This document shows, one piece after another, positions 17,017 through 26,842 of a stretch of 64,000 nucleotides of DNA. The stretch covers positions 3,728,620 to 3,792,619 of the forward strand of contig NZ_CP013233.1 of assembly GCF_001584165.1 (NCBI RefSeq). The letters are read 5' to 3'. How positions within the stretch are numbered: the stretch's first letter is position 1; every line of letters starts with the position of its first letter. Made by a program: the position numbers and the translations under genes. Origin of the DNA: Collimonas arenae. Its GTDB lineage: Bacteria > Pseudomonadota > Gammaproteobacteria > Burkholderiales > Burkholderiaceae_D. Below the pieces are notes generated by a model, which was not told the DNA's origin, did not search any database, and saw only the letters and a list, made by a program, of their open reading frames with translations.

Positions 17017-19713
17017 GTGATGTGCACTACCCGTCGTTTCACATTAGCCGCTCTCGCTATCAGCATTACCTCATTCAACGCCGCAGCGGCGACCCCGAAT
17101 GATGCAGCTCCCCTGGGAAAATTACCGCGCTGGGTTCAACCGCTGGCCTACCATCTCGACCTCAGCATAGATCCCCGCCAGACTGATTATTCCGGCAACG
17201 CCACCATCGACATCGAACTCAAGCAAGCCGCCGATCACCTGTGGCTGCATGGCCAGGATTTGAGTGTCGGCAAGGTCACGTTGACCGATGCCGCGAAAAA
17301 AATTCACTCGGCGCAGTACAAGGCAGTGGCGCCGAAGGAAGGCGTCGCCGAACTCGATTTCGGCAAGATACTTCCAGCCGGACGCTACAGCGTCAGCCTG
17401 GAATACAGCGCGCCCTTTAATCAGCAACTGGAAGGCGTGTACAAGGTCAGCAGCCAAGGCGCGCCATACGTGATCACGCAAATGGAAGCAATCAGCGCCC
17501 GCTACGCCTTCCCCGGTTTCGACGAACCCGCTTTCAAGACGCCGTTCACGCTGAGCCTGAGCGTCCCTGAAAACCAGGTCGCGGTAGCCAACACGCAGCA
17601 GGTCGCCGAACAAAAATTGGAGAACGGTTGGCACAAGCTCAGCTTCGCACCCACCACGCCGTTGCCGACCTATCTGGTGGCGTTCGCGGTCGGTCCTTGG
17701 GATGTCGTAGACGGGCCGCAGATCCCGGCCACGCAATGGCGCAAGCAGCCAATCCCATTGCGCGGCATCGCTCCGCAGGGCGAAGGTCCGCGCATCAAAC
17801 CGGCGCTGGCGCAGACACCGGCGATCATCACCGCGCTGGAAGATTATTTCGGCTTCGGCTATCCGTTCGACAAGGTGGATCTGCTTGCAGCACCTGATTT
17901 CGCTGCCGGCGCGATGGAAAATCCCGGCCTGGTGACTTTCCGCGACTACCTGATGCTGCTGGACGCGCACTCTCCCGCCAATAATGTCCGCAGCTCATTT
18001 AACGTGGTCGCGCATGAACTCGCGCATCAATGGTTCGGCGACACGGTAACGATGCCATGGTGGGACGATCTCTGGTTGAACGAAGCTTTCGCCACCTGGA
18101 TGCAAAGCAAGATCACGCAACAGCTACATCCTGAATACCACGCCGACCTGGAATTGATCAGCAGCGCCAACCACGCAATGCAAAGCGACAGCCTGGTCAG
18201 CGTGCGCCGCATCCGCCAACCAATCACCAATAACGGCGATATCGAAACCGCGTTCGACGGCATCACCTATCAAAAAGGTGCGGCAGTACTGAACATGTTC
18301 GAACGCTATTTGGGCGCCGATGTATTCCGCCAAGGCGTCCGCACCTACATCAAGCAGCATCAGTTCGGCAATGCCACGGCGGACGACCTGGTCAGCGCGT
18401 TGGCCAAGGCATCGGGCAAAGACCAGCGCTTCGCCAAGGCCATGCGCAGCTTCCTTGACCAGTCTGGTGTGCCACTAGTAGACACCGCGCTGACCTGGGA
18501 AAGCGGCCAGGCTGTGCTGCACCTGAAGCAGCAGCGCTACCTGCCGCTCGGCTCGACCGGTGATGCCAAACGCCTGTGGGGCATTCCGGTATGCGTCCGC
18601 TATAGCGTCGACGCCGCTGCGGCCAGCAAGACAAAATGCGAATTGCTGGACCAGGAACAAGGCAAGATGGTGCTGCCGGGAGCGACCGCGGCCAGCTGGT
18701 ACATGCCGAACGCAGACGCCGCCGGCTACTATCGATTCAACATGGCGCACGCCGATCTGGCGCGTCTGACCGAGAACCTGGCATCGATTCCCGACAACGA
18801 GCAACTGGCCTACGCGGATGCCATCAATGCAGGCTTCAATCGCGGCGATCTCGATGCCTCTGCCGTGCTGGCGGCAGCGCCCCGGCTGGCACAATCGGGC
18901 AGTCGCGAAGTCGCTACTGCGCTGCTGCCGTCGCTCCAATGGCTGTCGAAATACGAAGCCAGCACCAATCTCCAGCATGCTCGACTGACCGACCTGGCGC
19001 GCAAGGTTTACCTGCCGCGCCTACAGCAGCTTGGCTATCAGCGCCGCGCCAACGAAAGCCAGGATGATGCACTGTTGCGCGCCACGCTGGCCGAATTCCT
19101 GGCGCTCGACATCAAATTGCCGGAAGTGCGCAAGGCATTGTTGGCGCAAGGCGACCAGGCACTGCAAACAGGCGCCGACGGCAAGCTGGAACTGACACGC
19201 GCCAATCCTGACCTGCTGCGCTCGGTGCTGGCGGTCAGCGCGCAGGACCGTGGCACGCCTGCCATCGACATCCTGGTCAAGGCACTCGGCAGCACCAGCG
19301 AACCGGCGCAGCGCATGGCCATTTTGGGCGGCCTGGGTGCTGCCACCACATCCGCCAATGCCGAGCGCGCCCGCAACCTAGCGCTCGATCCGCTGGTCAA
19401 GGTCGGCGAAATGAGCACCCTGCTGCGCGCCAGCAGGGAAGACGGCGAAGGCCGCGAAGCCATGTGGAAATGGTTCATTGCCAATCATGACCAACTGATC
19501 AGCCGCAGCGGCGAATCGTCCGGCGGCAGGTTGCCGGGGCTGGTAGCTGGCGATGCTTGTTCGCAAAGCGAGGCGGATCGCCTGACAGCTTTCTTCGAAC
19601 CGATGCTTGGCAAATTGACCGGCGCTGAACGCGGATTGGCGCAGACCCGCGAAAACACCTTGCTATGTACAGCATTGCGCGACAAGCAGGATCCCGCGGC
19701 GATCCTGCGTTGA
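17017..19713 (+). CDS. M1 family zinc aminopeptidase, exported
   Basis: An 898-residue gluzincin of the aminopeptidase N family. A signal peptide (about 1-25) suggests periplasmic or outer location, unlike cytosolic PepN. The M1 signatures are complete: exopeptidase motif GAMENPG (about residues 305-311), zinc motif HELAHQWFG (H333, E334, H337) and the third ligand in LNEAFATW (E356). The catalytic Tyr region lies near 415 (FDGITYQKGAA). An ERAP1-like helical C-terminal domain fills about 560-898. The start is GTG 17017 or ATG 17020; GGGAGG is 9 and 12 bases away. It removes N-terminal residues from peptides. The M13 peptidase gene follows about 200 bases later. Confidence 0.92.
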   Translation: MMCTTRRFTLAALAISITSFNAAAATPNDAAPLGKLPRWVQPLAYHLDLSIDPRQTDYSGNATIDIELKQAADHLWLHGQDLSVGKVTLTDAAKKIHSAQYKAVAPKEGVAELDFGKILPAGRYSVSLEYSAPFNQQLEGVYKVSSQGAPYVITQMEAISARYAFPGFDEPAFKTPFTLSLSVPENQVAVANTQQVAEQKLENGWHKLSFAPTTPLPTYLVAFAVGPWDVVDGPQIPATQWRKQPIPLRGIAPQGEGPRIKPALAQTPAIITALEDYFGFGYPFDKVDLLAAPDFAAGAMENPGLVTFRDYLMLLDAHSPANNVRSSFNVVAHELAHQWFGDTVTMPWWDDLWLNEAFATWMQSKITQQLHPEYHADLELISSANHAMQSDSLVSVRRIRQPITNNGDIETAFDGITYQKGAAVLNMFERYLGADVFRQGVRTYIKQHQFGNATADDLVSALAKASGKDQRFAKAMRSFLDQSGVPLVDTALTWESGQAVLHLKQQRYLPLGSTGDAKRLWGIPVCVRYSVDAAAASKTKCELLDQEQGKMVLPGATAASWYMPNADAAGYYRFNMAHADLARLTENLASIPDNEQLAYADAINAGFNRGDLDASAVLAAAPRLAQSGSREVATALLPSLQWLSKYEASTNLQHARLTDLARKVYLPRLQQLGYQRRANESQDDALLRATLAEFLALDIKLPEVRKALLAQGDQALQTGADGKLELTRANPDLLRSVLAVSAQDRGTPAIDILVKALGSTSEPAQRMAILGGLGAATTSANAERARNLALDPLVKVGEMSTLLRASREDGEGREAMWKWFIANHDQLISRSGESSGGRLPGLVAGDACSQSEADRLTAFFEPMLGKLTGAERGLAQTRENTLLCTALRDKQDPAAILR

Positions 19714-19923
19714 TAGCGGGCTAGTGTTTTCCTGAAAATGATAAAACGATATAAGATTGTGGTTTGGCTTTTTCAAAAAAGTGTTTAAAACGTGGCAACA
19801 AACGGAGTGCATCCTGGTGGGCCGCAGCAGTTCGGTTATAGCAGTCTACCAACCGCGCAATAGATTTTTCAGAATGCCTACAAGGCTGTTTTTCCGACGA
19901 CTTCTCATAAGGATTACTTACTC

Positions 19924-22011
19924 GTGAAACGATCTCTCATTTGTGCAGCAGTGCTGACCATGATTGCGGGCTACACAGCCTCCACCGCCAGCTTTGCCCA
20001 AACTCAATCGCCGTCGCCACGCACCGTTGCAGCTGCAGTAGTCGCTACAACCCTGGCCAGCGGCATCGACATGCAGAACGCCGACCTGTCGGTGCGCCCG
20101 CAGGACGATTTCTATAACTACGTCAACGGCACCTGGCTCAAGAAAACCGAAATCCCGGCGGATAAATCGTCGTGGGGCGCCTTCTACGAGCTGCGCGAAA
20201 ATTCGTTGAACCAGCTGCATACCATCGTCGATGCAGTTAGCGCTGAAAAAGATCTGACACCAGGCTCCAACAAGCAAAAGATCGCTGACCTGTACGCCAG
20301 CTACATGGATGAGCCAGCACTGGAAACGCTCGGCATCAAGCCGCTCGGCGCTGAATTCGCCAAGGTCGATGCACTGAAGGACAAGAAACAGATCGCCGGC
20401 CTGATCGCCCATCTGAACAGCATCGGCGTCAACGCACCGTTCGACATCGGCATTCACCAGGATGCCAAGGATTCAACCAGGGTCATCGCCGATCTCGGCC
20501 AGAGCGGCCTCGGCCTGCCGGACCGCGATTACTACCTGAAAGCTGACGACGCCAAGCTGAAGGACACACTGAATAAATACCGTGCGCACATCGAGACCAT
20601 GTTGACGATGTCCGGCGACAAGGCTGCAAAGAAAAATGCCGCCAGCATCGTCGCACTGGAAACCGCATTGGCGAAAGTGCAATGGACCAAGGTCGAGAAC
20701 CGCGATCCGGTCAAGACCTACAACCGGGTTGAACTGGCACAGCTGCAAACACTGGCGCCACATTTCAACTGGAATGACTACCTGTCCGACGCCGACTTGA
20801 AAGACAAGGTGACGTATCTGGTGATCAGCCAGCCAAGCTACATCAAGGGCCTGGACAAGATCATTCAAAGCACGCCGCTGCCGGTCTGGAAGGCTTATTT
20901 CAAATGGCATGTGCTGAGCAGCTTTGCCTCCGATCTGTCCAAGGAATATGTTGACCAGAACTTCGCTTTCAAAGGCACTGTGCTGCGCGGCATTCCACAA
21001 AACGAGCCACGCTGGAAGCGCGGCATGAACGTGCTGGAAGCCGGCATCGGCGAAGGCCTGGGCCAGCTGTATGTCGAACAGTTCTTCCCGCCGGAAAACA
21101 AGGCCCGCATGGAAAAACTGGTAGGCAACCTGATCGCTGCCTACCATCAAAGCATCGACGGCCTGGACTGGATGGGACCGGACACCAAGAAACAGGCGCA
21201 AAAGAAATTGTCCACCCTGATGCTGAAGATCGGCTATCCGGATAAATGGCGCGATTACTCCAGCCTGGTCATCAAGCGTGACGACCTGGTCGGCAATCTG
21301 ATCCGTGCCAACGAGTTCGAATACAAGCGCAACATCAACAAACTCGGCAAGCCGGTCGACCGTACCGAATGGGGCATGACGCCGCAAACCGTGAACGCCT
21401 ACTACAACCCGGAATTCAACGAAATCGTTTTCCCGGCAGCCATCCTGCAACCGCCGTTCTTCAACGCCAACGCTGACGATGCTGTCAACTACGGCGGCAT
21501 CGGCGCGGTCATCGGCCACGAAATCAGCCACGGCTTCGATGACCAGGGCAGCCAGTACGACGAAATCGGCAACCTGCGCGACTGGTGGACCAAGGAAGAT
21601 CACGAGAAATTCGCCGTCAAGACCAAGGCCCTGGTGGATCAGTACAGCGCCTACAGCCCCGTTCCGGGCTACAAGGTCAACGGTGAACTGACTTTAGGCG
21701 AAAACATTGCCGACAACTCCGGCCTGGCGATTGCCTACAAGGCCTATCACCTGTCGCTGGATGGCAAGCCGGCGCCAGTGATCGACGGCCTGACCGGCGA
21801 TCAGCGCCTGTATCTGGGCTGGGGCCAGGTATGGCGCGGCAAGGTACGCGACGCGCAAGCGATCGTCTACGTCAAGACCGATCCGCACTCGCCGCCACGC
21901 TTCCGCGGCAACGGCACACTGGAAAACCAACCAGGCTTCTACAGCGCATTCGATGTCAAGCCGGGCGACAAGATGTACCTGCCGCCTGAGCAACGCGTCA
22001 TCATGTGGTAA
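19924..22011 (+). CDS. M13 family metallopeptidase (neprilysin/PepO-like), exported
   Basis: A 695-residue zinc endopeptidase. A signal peptide (to about residue 26, ASFAQ) is followed by the M13 N-terminal domain beginning QDDFYNYVNGTWLKKTEIPADKSS-like (about 58-80). The catalytic domain contains NAYYNPEFNEIVFPA, the zinc motif HEISH (532-536) in IGHEISHGFDDQG, and the downstream ligand Glu593 in GENIADNSG. It ends with the family C-terminus (PGDKMYLPPEQRVIMW). All catalytic residues are present. GTG is used as start, with AAGGAT upstream. The neighbouring M1 aminopeptidase suggests combined breakdown of peptides in the periplasm (inference). A strong terminator follows. Confidence 0.93.
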   Translation: MKRSLICAAVLTMIAGYTASTASFAQTQSPSPRTVAAAVVATTLASGIDMQNADLSVRPQDDFYNYVNGTWLKKTEIPADKSSWGAFYELRENSLNQLHTIVDAVSAEKDLTPGSNKQKIADLYASYMDEPALETLGIKPLGAEFAKVDALKDKKQIAGLIAHLNSIGVNAPFDIGIHQDAKDSTRVIADLGQSGLGLPDRDYYLKADDAKLKDTLNKYRAHIETMLTMSGDKAAKKNAASIVALETALAKVQWTKVENRDPVKTYNRVELAQLQTLAPHFNWNDYLSDADLKDKVTYLVISQPSYIKGLDKIIQSTPLPVWKAYFKWHVLSSFASDLSKEYVDQNFAFKGTVLRGIPQNEPRWKRGMNVLEAGIGEGLGQLYVEQFFPPENKARMEKLVGNLIAAYHQSIDGLDWMGPDTKKQAQKKLSTLMLKIGYPDKWRDYSSLVIKRDDLVGNLIRANEFEYKRNINKLGKPVDRTEWGMTPQTVNAYYNPEFNEIVFPAAILQPPFFNANADDAVNYGGIGAVIGHEISHGFDDQGSQYDEIGNLRDWWTKEDHEKFAVKTKALVDQYSAYSPVPGYKVNGELTLGENIADNSGLAIAYKAYHLSLDGKPAPVIDGLTGDQRLYLGWGQVWRGKVRDAQAIVYVKTDPHSPPRFRGNGTLENQPGFYSAFDVKPGDKMYLPPEQRVIMW

Positions 22012-22043
22012 GCGCCTGATGCAGTAATTCTGCTCTCAAACTC

Positions 22044-22074
22044 AAAGCCACCGACTTGTCGGTGGCTTTTTTTT
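22044..22074 (+). terminator. Rho-independent terminator after the M13 peptidase gene
   Basis: The stem AAAGCCACCGAC / GTCGGTGGCTTT with a TT loop is followed by eight T residues. Confidence 0.9.
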
Positions 22075-22093
22075 GCGTCGAATCAGCTGCCGA

Positions 22094-22234
22094 TCACTCC
22101 AGATAATTGAGGCGGATCCACTGGGCATCGATGTCGGGCGCGTTGCGCAAATAATTCTCCATGCCTGCAATCAATTTAACCCGCCGGATTTCGTACTCTG
22201 CATGGAAGGTCCATTTCAGGGCATCTGCATGACG
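22094..22234 (-). pseudogene. Possible C-terminal gene remnant
   Basis: The minus strand is open for 47 codons ending at TGA (22094-22096) and reads like ordinary protein (ALKWTFHAEYEIRRVKLI, then MENYLRNAPDID and WIRLNYLE). A stop closes the frame upstream and no start with a ribosome-binding site is seen. It ends 20 bases from the terminator of the convergent M13 gene, where a gene end would be expected. I do not recognise the family. It may be the tail of a deleted gene or a chance open frame. Confidence 0.35.
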
Positions 22235-22459
22235 TCAGTTTTGGCCGCCGATTGGCCGGCCGCGGTACATGAGCCGGCACAAATACCACGATTCGCGACG
22301 TCTGGTGCAAATAAGCAAATACATTAACTGCTGCCAAACCACCCCCTTCTTTTGTTTTCTTCAAGCAATAACTCTATAATATGCGTTAGGGCAATATTGG
22401 GGGATTGCTATATTTCTCCCAACATTGCGCAGTTTGATCAACATCTGAAAGTAGCGTTC

Positions 22460-23614
22460 ATGCATCTTCACCGCCATCTCCTATCGTTTGTGCTGCCGCT
22501 GATTGTCGGCATCAGCAGCCCGCTCTCCTCCACCTTTGCCGAATCAGGCGTGACCGATCAGAAAATCGTGCTGGGACAATCTGCTGCATTTACTGGTCCG
22601 GCGGCACAATTGGGGATTCAGATGAATGCAGGCGCCAAGGCCTATTTCGATTCCGTCAATGAACAAGGCGGCGTATATGGGCGACGCATCGAGATCATCA
22701 AGGCTGACGATAAATACGAGGCAGACCTGGCTGCCGCCAACACCAAACGGTTGATCGAAAAAGACGACGTATTTGCCTTGTTCGGCTATGTCGGCACGCC
22801 GACCAGCAATGCTGCCTTACCGATTTTCACCGAAGCCGGCGTGCCGTTCTTCGCGCCGGTCACCGGCGCCCAATCGCTGCGCGAGCCGCTGAACCGCCAG
22901 GTCTTCAACATTCGCGCCGGTTACTTTGACGAAACCGAGCACCTGGTTGAAAAGCTGGCGAACGTCGGCATCAAGAGCATCGCCGTGTTCTACCAGAACG
23001 ATGCCTATGGCCGTGCCGGGCTGGAAGGCGTACAGCGCGCGATGAAAAAATTGAATCTGGAACTGGTTGAATCGGCGACGGTGGAACGCAACAGCACCGA
23101 CGTCAGCAAAGCCGTGAGCAAGATCCTGCCAAAACGCCCTGCTGCCGTGATCCAGATCAGCGCCTATGCGTCGTGCGCCGCCTACATCAAGGAAATGCGC
23201 AAGGCGGGCTATAACGGCCAGTTCTATAACGTTTCCTTCGTCGGCAGCCAGGCGCTGGCCGATGCGCTGGGCAAGGATGGCGAAGGTGTTGTGATTTCTC
23301 AGGTCGTTCCATTCCCTTGGAGCTCGTCAGCCCCGGTGGTGGTCGAATATGCCAAGCTGATGGAAAAATCCGGAGTCAAAGAACCCAATTTCTCCAGTCT
23401 GGAGGGATTCATTGCGGCCAAGATATTTGTTGAAGGCTTGAAGCGCGCCGGCAAGGATTTGACTCGGGCAAAACTGGTCAAGGCGCTGGAATCGATCAAT
23501 ATGAAGAACTACAACGGCGGCGGTTTCGACATCAACTTTAGCGGTAGCAATCATAACGGCTCGAAGTTTGTCGACATGACCATGATCACCAGGGACAAGA
23601 AATTCCTGAATTGA
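22460..23614 (+). CDS. ABC transporter substrate-binding protein (branched-chain amino acid type)
   Basis: A 384-residue periplasmic binding protein of the Peripla_BP_6 / LivK type. A signal peptide (about 1-28) is followed by DQKIVLGQSAAFTGPAAQLG, NEQGGVYGRRIEIIKADD and the segments FGYVGTPTSNAALPIF, VFYQNDAYGRAGLEGVQRA and FYNVSFVGSQALADALG. The start ATG 22460 is chosen because the signal peptide begins there. No permease or ATPase gene lies beside it, so it is an orphan. It may serve a transporter elsewhere or act as a sensor partner. The ligand (amino acid, amide or aromatic acid) cannot be read from sequence. A terminator follows. Confidence 0.88.
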   Translation: MHLHRHLLSFVLPLIVGISSPLSSTFAESGVTDQKIVLGQSAAFTGPAAQLGIQMNAGAKAYFDSVNEQGGVYGRRIEIIKADDKYEADLAAANTKRLIEKDDVFALFGYVGTPTSNAALPIFTEAGVPFFAPVTGAQSLREPLNRQVFNIRAGYFDETEHLVEKLANVGIKSIAVFYQNDAYGRAGLEGVQRAMKKLNLELVESATVERNSTDVSKAVSKILPKRPAAVIQISAYASCAAYIKEMRKAGYNGQFYNVSFVGSQALADALGKDGEGVVISQVVPFPWSSSAPVVVEYAKLMEKSGVKEPNFSSLEGFIAAKIFVEGLKRAGKDLTRAKLVKALESINMKNYNGGGFDINFSGSNHNGSKFVDMTMITRDKKFLN

Positions 23615-23672
23615 TTTGATGTGTTTTGTATTGGCGATCTGACTCCACATAAAAACCCGGTATCAAGCCGTA

Positions 23673-23707
23673 ATGCCGTTCAGTGAAGGCTGAACGGCAT
23701 TTTTATT
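23673..23707 (+). terminator. Rho-independent terminator after the binding-protein gene
   Basis: The stem AATGCCGTTCA / TGAACGGCATT with an eight-base loop is followed by TTTTTATTT. Confidence 0.82.
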
Positions 23708-23782
23708 TGTGAAAACCGTTAGGGTGTGCAAAGGCAAAGCTGACATGTCCGCTTTTTTAAGCACACCTCCAGAGTAGCGCCT

Positions 23783-23846
23783 GTCATTCCCGCGAACGCG
23801 GGAATCCACGTTACGCAACATAGATCCCCGCGTTCGCGGGGATGAC
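23783..23846. repeat. Paired inverted repeats of the GTCATTCCCGCGAACGCGGGAAT type
   Basis: The left unit GTCATTCCCGCGAACG... and the right unit ending GTTCGCGGGGATGAC are themselves palindromic (CCCGCGAACGCGGG and CCCCGCGTTCGCGGGG). Together they form a larger inverted repeat with termini GTCATTCCCGCG / CGCGGGGATGAC. The left core ATTCCC-N8-GGGAAT equals the dRS3 pattern known from Neisseria, and similar elements are widespread extragenic repeats. It lies in the 377-base gap between the binding-protein and dehydrogenase genes, which holds nothing else but the terminator. Confidence 0.65.
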
Positions 23847-23991
23847 GCAGATGGTAGTGTTATCCGATGTAAAAAATGAAACGTGGGCTTGAGTGGACAC
23901 TCGTGCGCATGCGGAACGTTGCTTAATCGATGAGAGAATCCAGCGTGAGCAGAAATCTGTCCGCGCCGCTGCCATATAAAAATGTGACGTC

Positions 23992-24924
23992 TCAAATCGG
24001 GGTTAATACCGCCTGCCCTGAAAAATGGCGGTCGGCGTTTTCCAGGAACAAACGCACCGTTTCCGCCACCGACTCCGGCGACCAGCCGGCCACATGCGGT
24101 GTCAGCACAGCGTTCGGCAAATCCAGCAGTTCCACCGGCGGCAATGGCTCGCTTTCATAGACATCGAGACCGGCGCCAGCGATCCGCCCTTCGCGCAAGG
24201 CCAGCGCCAAGGCAGCGGTATCGATCACGCTGCCGCGTGCGATATTGACGATGAAGCCGCGTGGCCCCAACGCATCCAGTATCTGCCGATTGATCAGGTG
24301 TTTGGTGCCGGCGCCGCCAGGCGTGGCGACCACCAGAAAGTCAGCCCATTGCGCCAGTTCAAGTGGAGATGCGAAATATTCAAATGGAATGTCGGCGCGC
24401 GCCGAGCGGTTGTGATAGCCGATCGTGATGTCGAAGCCGGCCGCACGTCGGGCGATTTGCCTGCCGATCGTGCCCATGCCGATAATCCCAAGCCGTTTGC
24501 CGGAAACGCTTGGCGGCAGCGGCAGCGCGTCGCGCCAGATTCCCTTATGCAAAGCCACGCCCAACTGCGGAATGCCGCGCACTGTCGCCAACAACAGACC
24601 CATCGCGTGGTCGGCAACGCAGGCATCGTTGGTGCCGGCGCCGTTGGACACGGTGATGCCGCGTTCGCGCGCTGCGGCAACATCGATATTTTCAAAACCT
24701 GCGCCCAGCGCGGAAATCAATTCCAGCTTGGGCAACGCAGCAATTTCCTGTGCCTGCAAGCCGATCGAGCCGATGGTCAGCACTACCTGTATTTCAGCAG
24801 CGTGGCTGGCAATGGCGGCACGCCGCAGCTCCGCTGTCGGCGCATACACAATGTGGAAATGCTGGCCGATACGCTGCAGGCTTTCGTCGGACAGGGGATT
24901 AAGGATCAGTAAGGTAGAGAGCAT
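23992..24924 (-). CDS. D-isomer-specific 2-hydroxyacid dehydrogenase
   Basis: A 310-residue NAD(P)-dependent enzyme of the hydroxypyruvate/glyoxylate reductase type. The cofactor loop is LGIIGMGTIGRQIARRA (about 145-161). The catalytic triad is visible: Arg in VNIARGSVID, Glu in AGLDVYESEPLP and His in LTPHVAGWSPES. The substrate-binding segment SNGAGTND is also present. It would interconvert 2-oxoacids and D-2-hydroxyacids in the cytoplasm. It stands alone, oriented toward the repeat element; its start faces the antiporter gene 250 bases away. The exact substrate is uncertain. Confidence 0.9.
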   Translation of the reverse strand: MLSTLLILNPLSDESLQRIGQHFHIVYAPTAELRRAAIASHAAEIQVVLTIGSIGLQAQEIAALPKLELISALGAGFENIDVAAARERGITVSNGAGTNDACVADHAMGLLLATVRGIPQLGVALHKGIWRDALPLPPSVSGKRLGIIGMGTIGRQIARRAAGFDITIGYHNRSARADIPFEYFASPLELAQWADFLVVATPGGAGTKHLINRQILDALGPRGFIVNIARGSVIDTAALALALREGRIAGAGLDVYESEPLPPVELLDLPNAVLTPHVAGWSPESVAETVRLFLENADRHFSGQAVLTPI

Positions 24925-25175
24925 CGGATATCGGCGAAGAGGGGTTTAAACAAGGCGCGCCATGCTGACGCTGCATGCAATGATATCCGCGAAAGGCCTT
25001 TGCCCGCTGGCCGTCGCCAATTCTGCTTTTGATCAAGCTGCGACAGGCCGGCGATGCGGCTGCATGGGTGTAATTGACAGGTATAATTCGGCGCCGCGCG
25101 GCAACGGTGGGCTGAGCCATGGCGCGACCGGTGGCGCTTGACATAACTGTAGCGAAGTCATTTTCAAGGATCGAC

Positions 25176-26438
25176 ATGCAAATCTGGTTATTGCAACTTG
25201 GCGTCATCATTCTTGCTGCGCTGATCTGCGGCGCTGTGGCTGAACGGCTGGGGCAATCGAGGGTGGTCGGAGAAATCGCCGCCGGCCTGTTGCTGGGCCC
25301 GTCGATCCTCGGCGCAGTCGATATCGATCTGTATCACTCCCTGTTTTCCAGTGCGACGATGCCGGCCATGTCGCAACTAGGCGAATTCGGCCTGATACTG
25401 CTGATGTTTCAGCTGGGCTTGCACCTGGATGTCAATAGCCTGCAAGGGCGCGCCAGGATGACTGCACCGCTAGCGATTTCGTTACTTGGAATGATTATCC
25501 CTTTCGTCCTGGGCTGCGCTATCGGCGTCATCTCCAGGCCAATCGTCGCTCCGCAGGTTACGCCATTGGGCTACATTCTGTTTTGCGGCCTCGCGCTGTC
25601 CATTTCCGCGGTGCCGGTGATGGCGCGAATAGTCATGGATCTGCGCATGACCGGCGCACCGGCGGCAACGCTTGCCATGGCGGCCGCCACGTTCACTGAT
25701 CTCCTCGGCTGGCTGATGCTGGCAGTGATTGCGGCCCTCGCCGCGGGTACATTTTCCTTCGGCCAGACGCTGCGCGATCTCGGCCTGCTGTGCGCGTTTG
25801 TCGCCGCCTCCGTGTTGATCGCCAGACCGCTGTGGCAGCGCCTGCTCAATCGTCGCAAGGAAATGGCGATGTCGCCAGCGATATTGGCATGCGTCATCTG
25901 CTATGTCCTGCTCTCCTCGTGGATCACGGCAACGATCGGTTTTCACAGCGCCTTCGGCGCATTGATGGCGGCACTGGTCCTGCGTGGCCAGCCCGAACTC
26001 GTGCAAGCCTGGCGCCAACGGATAGAAGGCTTTGTAGAGCTGGTCCTGATGCCGGTTTTTTTTGCTTATGCAGGCATCCGCGTTTCGCTGGGCAGTGTGC
26101 AATCGGCGGATTTCTGGCCGTGGTTTTTCCTGTTCCTGGCTGCTGCAATCCTGGGAAAATTCGGGGGCAGCTATCTGGGCGCGCGCCTGTCGGGCATCTC
26201 GCACCGCGACGCCAGGGTGATTGGCGCGTTAATGAATACCCGCGGCTTGATGGAACTGATCGTACTGACGATCGGTTTGCAGTTGGGCATCTTGCCGGTC
26301 CCAGTGTACTCAATGCTGGTGTTGATGGCTCTGGTGACAACAGCCATGACCGTGCCGTTGCTGCGGCGTTGGCAACGGCAGGAAAGTGTTGTTGCGGACG
26401 ATCGAAAAATGGATGAGGAAGATCCGATGCCGATCTGA
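25176..26438 (+). CDS. Kef-type cation:proton antiporter (CPA2 family)
   Basis: A 420-residue inner-membrane protein with about twelve hydrophobic helices and CPA2 signatures: AERLGQSRVVGEIAAGLLLGPS at about 19-40, FGLILLMFQLGLHLD at about 72-86 and ALSISAVPVMARIVMD at about 142-157. AAATFTDLLGWLML contains the conserved acidic residue of the ion site. There is no C-terminal RCK/TrkA-N domain, so it resembles short Na+/H+ or K+/H+ exchangers. AAGGAT precedes ATG 25176, preferred over the longer upstream reading. The transported ion is unknown. Confidence 0.88.
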   Translation: MQIWLLQLGVIILAALICGAVAERLGQSRVVGEIAAGLLLGPSILGAVDIDLYHSLFSSATMPAMSQLGEFGLILLMFQLGLHLDVNSLQGRARMTAPLAISLLGMIIPFVLGCAIGVISRPIVAPQVTPLGYILFCGLALSISAVPVMARIVMDLRMTGAPAATLAMAAATFTDLLGWLMLAVIAALAAGTFSFGQTLRDLGLLCAFVAASVLIARPLWQRLLNRRKEMAMSPAILACVICYVLLSSWITATIGFHSAFGALMAALVLRGQPELVQAWRQRIEGFVELVLMPVFFAYAGIRVSLGSVQSADFWPWFFLFLAAAILGKFGGSYLGARLSGISHRDARVIGALMNTRGLMELIVLTIGLQLGILPVPVYSMLVLMALVTTAMTVPLLRRWQRQESVVADDRKMDEEDPMPI

Positions 26439-26842
26439 GAGCGATTGCAACCGCTCTCAAGAAGCATACAAACCATTCGACATCGACACACATGCTAGTG
26501 AAGCAATGCACATCCAGCACAGCCAATTTGCGGTGTCACCTGAGCTTATATGACAATGTTTAACATAAAAATAACAATTTAATATCAAAATTGACAGTTA
26601 TTTATTATAAAATTTGCATTAAGCAGTAACGTCATCTAGACTGAATCAATGTTTCCAAGCGGAAATTAACTCTAGTGGCAATCGGCCCGCATCAGGGACT
26701 TAACGCCATCCATGCTTGCAGCCAAGGTAGCAGCGTCATTATTTTCAAGTGCAAGAGCATTTCGGCAACCGTTTCAAGCATAGAACACAGGACCTCGCGA
26801 AGCTTATCTCAACAGGGTCGCACTTAACCCGGCCAGTCGAGG
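26439..26842. other. Long AT-rich leader upstream of the polysaccharide locus
   Basis: About 400 bases without a gene. The stretch 26550-26640 is strikingly AT-rich compared with its surroundings and contains TTGACA at 26591-26596 and TATAAA at 26606-26611, but their spacing is too short for one sigma-70 promoter. About 200 bases of mixed sequence then lead to the wecB start. A regulated promoter and a long untranslated leader are likely here; I see no riboswitch. Confidence 0.5.

Noticed and set aside
20473..21603. 376-codon minus-strand frame inside the M13 peptidase gene
   Set aside because: Antisense shadow; the plus strand carries the complete zinc motifs.
26591..26611. TTGACA and TATAAA as a sigma-70 promoter of the polysaccharide locus
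   Set aside because: Only nine bases separate the two boxes, far from the required 16-18.
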